DNA of 64,000 bases from Oikopleura dioica (Eukaryota > Chordata > Appendicularia > Copelata > Oikopleuridae). Shown piece after piece: positions 56,931 through 64,000 of the stretch. Positions within the stretch are counted from its first letter, which is position 1. Every line of letters begins with the position of its first letter. The stretch spans positions 2,501 through 66,500 of the forward strand of contig OU015568.1 in assembly GCA_907165135.1 (NCBI GenBank), in the 5' to 3' direction. A model generated the notes under the pieces. The model saw nothing but the letters and a program-made list of their open reading frames with translations, ran no database searches and was not told where the DNA came from. A program made the translations under genes and the position numbers.

Positions 56931-57091
56931 TTTCCTTACGCTCCTCTTCTCTCCAATTTACTAGCTCATTTCTACTAGCCATTTTGTATTGTGGGGAGGG
57001 GAAAGGCTTACGGGTTGATTACTTGGCCGACTAAGGTGATACGTCGGAACCCATGGAACAAGCCACTGGGAATGGCGGGGTAAAACAGTTC

Positions 57092-57470
57092 CTACATTAT
57101 GGCTGAGAGCTTTGAAAATATACTAGCTTCGCACAGTTCAATTACACGGTCGATCGAGTTATTGACGTCCTTCATTGAAAAATTGACAACGCTTGACAGG
57201 AGAGCGGCTCCCGCAACTAAATCACGTTCTTTCCGAATCACGTGACCAGATCTGAGAACTGACTTGCGTCGTCGCTCGCGCACGTCCCTTTTGAGCAGAT
57301 AGCCGCGCTTCAGTTCTGCCCCAAAGCCTAGAAAATTTTCGCATACTAGCTACGGTACTGATAATTCTGAAAAGGCGAGAGCGAATCTTCACCGAGCGAA
57401 TACACGAGCCGATCTTTCTCGTCGTGATTCAGTTGATTCTCGGGGATATCAGGGACAAGCCCCCTCTTAG
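57092..57470 (-). other. Possible minus-strand coding segments
   Basis: An open segment at 57092-57323 follows an AG acceptor-like TTTTCTAG and includes NNSIDRVIELCEASIFSKL. A second open segment lies at about 57365-57470 (PDIPENQLNHDEKDRLVYSL). They join in phase only through a very short 26-bp intron. Not recognised; weakly supported. Confidence 0.3.
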
Positions 57471-57720
57471 TCGCACATCACCAGTCTAGCAAAAGAAGCG
57501 AAAAGCATCAAAACTGTGGCTAAAAGGAGTGTCTCTGATATTGAAATATTACTCGCAGAGATAAACAAATCTGCACAAGTTTTCTACTGGTCAGACTCGG
57601 ACAAGCTTATCATTTTGAAATTGAAAATATATTCCGATCTGATTCGCCAGAGCAGTATTCAAGACGTAACCAGCTACGCTCAGGCTGAACAATGGGCTGG
57701 GCGGGAGAATAATTCTGTGA
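57471..57720 (+). pseudogene. Possible gag-like or coding fragment
   Basis: Open segment after an AG acceptor (CTCTTAG) with a helical, charged sequence including FYWSDSDKLIILKLKIYSDL. It runs into a short palindromic repeat. It could be a decayed retroelement gag or an exon; low confidence. Confidence 0.25.
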
Positions 57721-57825
57721 ACAGAACTATTCTGTGGAAACAGAACTATTCTGTGAAAAAACAGAACTATTCTGTTTGAAACAGAACAATTCTGTTTGAA
57801 ACAGAACTATTCTGTGTCGAGCTTA
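57709..57825. repeat. Short tandem palindromic repeat
   Basis: Six copies of ACAGAACTATTCTGT with spacers of a few bases (period about 16-22). Each unit is itself an inverted repeat (ACAGAA...TTCTGT). Confidence 0.85.
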
Positions 57826-58130
57826 GCAAAATTCACTTTGATTAGGTCGTAGATAGCCTATTATACTCTTAAAATCATGTCTAAAAATGGAAAAGGATTG
57901 ACTTTAGTCGGTCTTCGAATCTTGCAGCCAAAAACAATCTATAACAATTATAGTTTGTTAATAGAAGCTGAACCGAAGAGGCTATGAAGCACGCTACGGG
58001 CCTACGGCCCTTGCGCGCATTTTCTGATAGAGAACTCATTGGGTTGGCAGGGGCAGTCTTTTTCTACCGCTGGGACTCATTTCTCGTAATTTCGACAGGA
58101 AAAATCGCTAAATTTTCATTTTGTGATCCC

Positions 58131-58252
58131 TTTCATTTTTGATTGACTGGGTTAAAGAGGGATCAGTTTGTGTTTCATTTTTGTTTATCCTTTTCATTTT
58201 TGATTGACTGGGTTAAAGAGGGATCAGTTTGTGTTTCATTTTTGTTTCGCGG
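58131..58252. repeat. 61-bp tandem duplication
   Basis: Two nearly identical 61-bp copies containing TTTTTGATTGACTGGGTTAA. Frames starting in it are incidental. Confidence 0.85.
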
Positions 58253-58419
58253 AAAAAAATTGTCGAAATTTTCTGGTCGACAGCCGAAGCCCGATTTGGA
58301 AATTTTCTATGGTATTTCGACAAAATTTTTTGTCGGGATTTTTTTGTCGACTCCAGACACCACCCCACAACTTCTTCATTCGCAGTATAATAGTTGTTTT
58401 CGCAAAAAAAAATTTGCTA

Positions 58420-58860
58420 GGTAGAAATCAAGATCGAGTGGCTCAGGAACTAGCAGCTCTTGAGAGAGGTCCCACAGAGTCGGTAATGAATTGTTTCTAT
58501 CGATTGCTTGAACTTCTCGACAACCCCGGATCTGGCTACAAGTACCTTCCTACTCAATTCAAAATGAGTTTCATCAAGGATAATTTGAAAAAGGTCATGC
58601 CAAGGTCAATGTTCATGGCATTATTTCTGCCTGGAGCAGCTCAAACCAGAATTGTGATCTGGGTTACATTATCGACCTTGTCGAGCAACTCTCGGGCGCC
58701 ATGGGACAGCAAAGGTCAGTTAATTTTGTCGGTCATGACGATGAGTATGACGACTTCGACCACTATGGCGATGTCAACGCGGTTGCGGCCAGAGGCCCAA
58801 GCCGATGCCATTTTTGAAATTATCGCGCACGAAAATTTGGGCAACCACTTAAGTACCGTT
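58420..58860 (+). pseudogene. Gag-like retroelement fragment, decayed
   Basis: Open from about 58430 with QELAALERGPTESVMNCFYR, then QFKMSFIKDNLKKV, typical of gag-type helical sequence; a frameshift near 58645 moves the similarity to another frame containing an acidic DDEYDDFDHYGDV stretch and a degraded zinc-knuckle-like C-H-F with a stop in place of the second Cys. No LTR, RT or integrase is nearby. The upstream residues of the same long frame (from 58204) are not convincing. Confidence 0.4.
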
Positions 58861-60486
58861 AAGTTCCCGAGACCAGCTGGTCACCTTGCCCGTCAAGTTC
58901 ACGGTACCATATGGTCAAGGGCAAAGCACCAGCTAGTTCCGTTTACTTATTGGTTTCCGCCACGTGTTGAAAACCGATCTTTCTTGCAACACGTGTTTCT
59001 TGACGCTCTTTGCCTTTTTCTTCAATAGAATTACTCTACCCATTACTTTGGATGAATAAAGGGCCGCCCAGCTTTACTCAGTTGCTGAAACTTCAAAATG
59101 AGGAGAAGGAGTAAAAAATGAGTTGTGCACAGCTGAAGATCCCAAATCCAAAAAACTCAAAATACTTTCGGTTAAACTCTTCCATCTTGAATCCCGAGTT
59201 CCTGTTTTTATCAAAATGATTGCAACAAAAAGATCCCTTACAATTGACGAGCAGTCTTAGAATGTATACCCTTATCACAAAACTGTTCTTACAAATCCTG
59301 GATACATGAAAGACGCCTTTTCTATCGAGCTGCTAACAATGAATTTGTGTTTGGATCAATTTTTGTTCAAAATATCAGGACGTGCAGAGCTGCTGCGATG
59401 ATTTTAGACATGCAATTTCAATAAGAAGCGAATAGAAAACATCATCAAAGAGGTTCTTAATCATTTCATTAATTGTCGTGGATAAATTATTTAAGGATAT
59501 CGCTATGAAACGCTTTTGCAACAGAGCTTCTTTCTCGATCTCTTCAACAATATTTTTCACGAAGCAAATCAATCCGTCAACGCAATTATGGCCACGTGAA
59601 CTGGGAATTAAACTATGACTTTTTTTGACCTCTTGACCCTTTGTTTTCCAAAATAAAAGTATCATCTTTAATCTTCAACGACATTGATTTAAATCAAAGC
59701 CAATTTTGCAAGGTCGCTCATTCGCAGGAATCGCTTTAAGAGAAAAGGGCAAAACTCAAAAAGGAAATAAGTATGTTAATAATAAAATTTATTGAATAAA
59801 AATAATCAAAGGAAAACTCGTGGAAAAAAAAAATCGAATGAAAAATATTCTGTTGAAATAAGGCATTCAGTTGATGCAATTACAGATCTGGAATTCTGAC
59901 AAAAAATGACTTGCTCAAGAAAAATGGGCAGTATTAATAGCAATCAATTCAAGAAGCTTTTTCGGGAGTATGTGAAACATTTTAAACAGCCTTGGAGCGC
60001 GTATTCTTTTTCAATAAAGCAAGTTCTATTTTGATTTGCGATTTATTTATTAAAAGAACTAGAATTATTAGAAAATATTTCAATGAGACACAAATCCCTC
60101 CGAAAAGACTCTTTTTTTTATATGCAATACTGCGAATAGTGGCATTTTCATCTAAAGCCGCGGTGCGCCATCTATCTGATCGAATTTCAAAGCGATAGAT
60201 ATGCTCGATCACAAACATAAAAGACAAAATCGAAGATGAAGGTTGGTACTTTTGCATTGTTAAATTTATTGCTTCGTATTCATTCGTTTCTGCAGGATTG
60301 ATCAAACAAGCTACTTGACTTTCTGTTCAATAATAAATTCGGACCCCTTGTCCCAGTGGATCACCCGAGCGGATATGAATTTAATAATTCAATTTTTATC
60401 CTGTATCAGGAGGCAGCAAGAAAGTCTTTCCGCCTTTGCAAGTTTGTGCGGGTGGACAACAATCTGCCTTCTTTAAAAATTTGACA
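58861..60486. other. Gap without supported gene
   Basis: Frames of about 60-107 codons on both strands (for example 59375-59665 and 59982-60305, both minus) have no recognisable domain, no clear splice context and composition like their surroundings. I cannot decide whether any are exons. Confidence 0.4.
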
Positions 60487-60600
60487 ATTAGATTCAGATA
60501 GAGAAAGCGACAGAATCTCATTTGTTATAGACTCAGGATTATTCAGTTTCAAGTAGATAGAATTTGTTGCAGTGATGAAATTTGAGACACTCTATGGAAA
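60487..60600 (+). repeat. Dispersed repeat, copy 2
   Basis: Partner of 56209-56330, with a short internal deletion. Confidence 0.8.
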
Positions 60601-60962
60601 AGAATCCGGAAAAAGGTACAAAATATTTAATTTCGATTTCACAGAGAAATCTTTCGAAAATCTAAGCCTAAGCTTATGTTTAGGTTGATGAATCGCGTTT
60701 TTTTAAATAAAAGCATTGATAAGTCTTTATGGCATCAGAACAATTAATTTTCTCACATAATTGGATATTACAGAAGAACCCGTAAGATAAAAAAGACAAT
60801 TTTTTTTTTACTATTTTGTTTTTGAATTTATTTCAAGTAAAGCTTATGGTCAGGGTTACCATCATCAGTACTAAAAAGAAGTTACAAAATTAAGGAACAG
60901 TTACTTCAAGTTTTAGCAAGACGTAATTTTTTCCTGTTACGAGAAATTATGATGATTTTAGG
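60601..60962. other. Upstream region of the B4GALNT-like gene
   Basis: AT-rich, no gene and no clear TATA box or initiator recognised. Contains a small inverted motif CTAAGCCTAAGCTTATGTTTAG near 60662. Confidence 0.4.
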
Positions 60963-63900
60963 ATGAGCAGCCGCCCGACTTTGCACGCGCTTTTTATTGG
61001 AATTATTATTGGAATCTTCATCAACAACATCTTTCTGACGCTCCCGAAATATCTTGAGTTCGAAAATGTCAGTCGGAGAATCAAAAGCGAGAGAAACCTC
61101 GAAATCGCCGAAGAAAGCGTAAAAGAAAAGAAATATATCGAAAAAGAGCCCAAAATTGGATATGACTTTTCAACGCAGAGTTTTAAACGAATCGAGGAAG
61201 TTTTAAAAAACGATGAGTTCAAGTCGATTTCGGCGTGGGACAAGTCGGTTCCGAGAGAATTCATGGTCGTCAAAGACTTGTATTCGAAGGATCAGTGCAA
61301 CTGCAATGATGGATTCATTTACAGCGAGAAAAACACGGTGGATTTTGAAAAAACGTCTGTGAGGAGAAATGAAGATTACAAAAATTATGTTCGAAATCAT
61401 ATTTTTGATTATGTCAAATCGCCGCTGCACGTGACTGGCGCTTTTACGTGAGTAAATATATCCTTTATTGTTAAGTCAGATCTCAATTATTGCAAAATAT
61501 TTTATAAAGTTATCTGAGAGATATCCTTGTTTAAAAATCCAATTTTAGGATATCGCTGACAGGCTTTCGTAGCGACACCCTTAAGTAATGTGCGAAAAAT
61601 TGCCCCCTAATGTTCTACCTCAGGTACCCGATTTAGTGTCGCCCAATTTAGTGTCGCTTTTTCCGAAAAATGGTCACCAGCTAATTCTAATTTAGTGTCG
61701 TTTTTTTTCGGATTGAACTTTATTGACATGATAAAATGAGACTTATTTTTTCATAAAAAATGATTTTATAGAAGCTTGCTTGTAGTTGTTTTTCTTTGGT
61801 TCTTTATTTGGCTTTTCTTGCTCATCCTGTTGAGGATTTTCTTGGATCTGGAGAGCATTCATCTGCATATTGATCTCATCTTCATCTTCATCTTTTTCGA
61901 CTTGAGCTAAGAGCAACTCCTGATCGGTAGGAATATTTTCTTCATCGAAATCGATTGCTTCCAATTCTTCTGGTAAAACCAAATGAGTCTTCTGCCAAGA
62001 AAGAGTGAAAATTCCCTTCTTCATTGATAAGAAAATACATTTCTGCGATAGCATGATATCCTGTTCCGTTCTCGATCAATTGGCAGTAGTGTTGGCGTTC
62101 TTCAAGACTAATTCTCTTTCTAGAATCGTCTTTCTTGTTCATTTTGCCTTTTTTTAGTAAGAAAGCTCAAAATCAATGCCAGTAAACAAAAACATTGTCT
62201 AGAGACTGTATTAAAAACAAAAATAATTGCAAAGAGAAAAAATATGTCGGCAACCATTCGATTCCAATTTAGTGTCGTTTTTTCAAAATTTCGGGACCAA
62301 AAAAGCGACACAAAATCAGGTACCCGAGGTAGCTTAATTATTTGTTAAAAATATTTATGAAATCCTAATGGTGTCAACCCATAATCCATGTTTGAAAACT
62401 TCATAACAACATCACGGGGGGTCCTTAAGTCAGATGTAAGTTCAGACCGATCGAATTCGTCTCAGCTGGCTACGAAATCGCTCCAGACGAGTTGTTCTCT
62501 CCTCACATCATCATCAAGCTCCCTTTGGACTCTTTCGTCAGTATAAAATTCGAAAGCACTGTTGGTGAATTTTTGATCGACGGCGAAATTGTCAATGTAG
62601 AAAATTCTGAATCAATGACGGTGGAAAAAGCAAATCAGCTTTTGGAAAAGATCATGTATAAATCTAAGTTCTATGATGCGAGAATGATTAAAGACATTGT
62701 CAAATTTTCCGTTGTTGAAGGCACTTGTTGACGAAGAATTATATTTTGATAGATTTCCTGGCATTAACATAGGCTATGTTACATAGCCAACATGATCCTC
62801 AACGAAAAATAAAATCACCTCAGAAATAAGCTACAAAATCTCCTTCCCCGTGACAATCAAACGCCTCGCCCTGCCGCTGCTAACTTACCGAACTGGCGAC
62901 AGCATAAATGACCGAGTAACGATCCTGACAAAGACACTCTTTCGATATTCCTGTTTGTATCGCTTTCTCGATTCTGTTTTTGAAAAGTATCCCGGAATCA
63001 CGATCATCGTTGCTGATGACAACCCGGATGATACTTTTGAAGTCATTTCTAGAGAAAAATATCCAAGGAACGGATCCATTTTCCTGAGTCAAATCCTCAG
63101 TAGAAACCAGAGTTAAACTTGAATTAAATCCTGATTTAAAACCTGAGTAAAAACCTGAGTTCAACCCTGAGTAAAAATCTGAGTCAGAGCCCTAAAAGTA
63201 GTATTGAAGCTCTTTCGGAGCCCTGACTCAGTTTTTCACACAGGTTTTTTATCCCAATAACAACGTGAACCCCCGAAAAGCGTGAAACAATTCAAAATGC
63301 CCGCGGAAGAAGGCTGGTTCGCCGGCCGAGCAATGGCCATTTCCCAAGTGCGAACTGACTACTTCGTCTGGTGCGATGACGACTTCATCTTTTACGAAGA
63401 AAGCGACATGGAATACATGGTCGACGTTCTCGACAAATCAGGCTTCGACATTGTCGGCGGAGGAGTGGACACGCACGAGCGCAACGCTTGGCAGAGCTCG
63501 GATTTTATCGAAATCAAAACGAGTCCGGAGGGGTTTTGCTACATTCGAAAACCATTTGCGACGCTGATGAAGCTTCCTGGTTTTGAGAACTGTTATGTTG
63601 TCGATATCGTTTTGAACTTCTTCATGGCTAGAACAAATACAGCGGGCACTGTTAGGATGGGTCCGAAATGTCAAAAGATTTATCGATTAATAGAATTTTA
63701 GATCCAAATTTCAATCGAACAGCGCATATGCAATATTTTGTCGACAGTTTGGGAAGATTGAGGGTCGCTTGGTGCGGAAAAGCTTCAATCCACGTGAGTT
63801 ATTTTTCACCGCTTTTTTCATTTAACATTTCAGCATGTCCGATACTGTCCAAAAGATGAGCACTCTGAAGAGCAACTCAAGCTTTACAATGACAGGCGTA

Positions 63901-63992
63901 ATGTTGCTGAGGAAGACAAAGGAGGTAAGAAAAGAGTCTTATTATACGACAAACAATCTTCCGTCAACCCTTTCGTCTTAAGCCTTCAATAA
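60963..63992 (+). CDS. B4GALNT: Beta-1,4-N-acetylgalactosaminyltransferase-like (B4GALNT family), six exons, one frameshift
   Basis: Predicted exons: 60963-61447, 62446-62720, 62824-63041, 63244-63660, 63702-63793, 63834-63992; the product would be about 548 residues, close to vertebrate B4GALNT1/2 size. Introns 4 and 5 are 41 and 40 bp with GT-AG ends; intron 1 is 998 bp and holds a transposon; intron 2 fits only a GC-AG pair; intron 3's GT donor is weak. Exon phases agree throughout except in exon 4, which is one base short, most likely in the C-run at 63270-63274. N-terminus: short cytoplasmic tail and one membrane anchor (about residues 8-26), a type II Golgi protein. Catalytic part: KRLALPLLTYRTGD, TIIVADDNPDD, the EGWFAGR motif and the metal-binding DDD of VWCDDDFIF, then a FFMART segment. 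Known family role: transfer of GalNAc to gangliosides or glycoproteins; the paralog cannot be decided by eye. Confidence 0.85.
61618..62329 (-). mobile_element. Pogo-like (Tc1/mariner superfamily) transposon, internally deleted, in intron 1
   Basis: 712 bp with 25-bp terminal inverted repeats (22 of 25 match; CCTCAGGTACCCGATTTAG against CCTCGGGTACCTGATTTTG) flanked by TA duplications (61616-61617, 62330-62331). Subterminal copies of ATTTAGTGTCG recur near both ends and are probable transposase-binding sites. The internal minus-strand coding remnant keeps only the transposase ends. The size implies a MITE-like derivative mobilised in trans. Confidence 0.75.
61743..62142 (-). pseudogene. Pogo-like transposase remnant (N- and C-terminal ends)
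   Basis: 62142 to about 62040 encodes a start like a helix-turn-helix DNA-binding domain (KRISLEERQHYCQLIENG). In another frame, about 62010 to 61743 encodes an acidic C-terminus ending in QASIKSFF, a PCNA-interacting PIP-box pattern (Q-x-x-I-x-x-F-F). Pogo transposase is known to bind PCNA through such a motif. The DDE catalytic core is missing. Confidence 0.6.
63080..63190. repeat. Short degenerate repeats in intron 3 of the B4GALNT-like gene
   Basis: Repeated CCTGAGT(T/A)AAA-type units at roughly 15-17 bp spacing. They look like a degenerate microsatellite-like tract. Confidence 0.6.
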
Positions 63993-64000
63993 GCAGATGA

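Noticed and set aside
58204-59028. 274-codon plus-strand frame as one gene
   Set aside because: Its first third comes from a tandem duplication and its last part is in a different frame from the gag-like similarity. Only the middle is protein-like.
59982-60305. 107-codon minus-strand frame with a hydrophobic segment
   Set aside because: No recognisable domain, splice context or neighbour support. Left as undecided sequence.

Overview
The window looks like one chromosome end of a compact animal genome. It opens with a CCCTAA telomere, continues through satellite DNA crowded with Ty3/gypsy LTR retrotransposons, and ends in gene-bearing sequence with very short introns (26-42 bp in the clearest cases). 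TTAGGG-type telomeres, tiny introns, a possible GC-AG intron, a vertebrate-like beta-1,4-N-acetylgalactosaminyltransferase and retrotransposons resembling the Tor group together suggest a larvacean tunicate such as Oikopleura dioica. That identification is inference, not proof.

Layout. 1-1012: telomere and degenerate telomeric repeats. 1013-1652: subtelomeric spacer. 1653-2665: satellite of about 160-172 bp per unit. 2666-10556: complete LTR element 1 (minus strand, family A, TSD GTTAT). 10557-10880: more satellite. 10900-14792: 5'-truncated element 2 (plus). 13747-21645: element 3 (plus), sharing one LTR with element 2. 21646-22667 satellite, 22668-23315 spacer and 23316-23615 telomeric repeats then follow in inverted order. 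Positions ~705-10556 and 13747-~23615 are thus the arms of a giant imperfect palindrome with telomeric sequence at both outer ends.

23616-25551 holds a truncated coiled-coil gene, a 58-bp minisatellite and tRNA-like fragments. 25552-36059 is a 5'-truncated family C element whose pol tail is split by complete element 4 (26696-34706, family B, minus, TSD TAACT). 36060-56208 is one satellite block interrupted by element 5 (37209-45201, family B, TSD TCGTT), a solo LTR of a fourth family (47925-49363, TSD ACGAT) and a decayed, 3'-truncated element 6 (about 50047-56020) with a CCCH-type nucleocapsid.

56209-64000 is single-copy: a coiled-coil ORF, gag-like debris, small repeats, and a six-exon B4GALNT-like gene (60963-63992) whose first intron carries a 712-bp pogo-like transposon.

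How the parts work: families A and B encode Gag and, by a predicted -1 frameshift at A AAA AAC just before the gag stop, Pro-RT-RNaseH-IN with a long C-terminal extension ending in a SAP-like segment. Their LTRs, and that of family C, share a stem-loop whose loop is conserved while its stems differ in sequence but still pair. Families A and C also share a 73-nt near-identical block and alternating CArG/E2F-like motifs. Almost every element carries one or two inactivating lesions, many being single-base changes in homopolymer runs, so some may be consensus errors.
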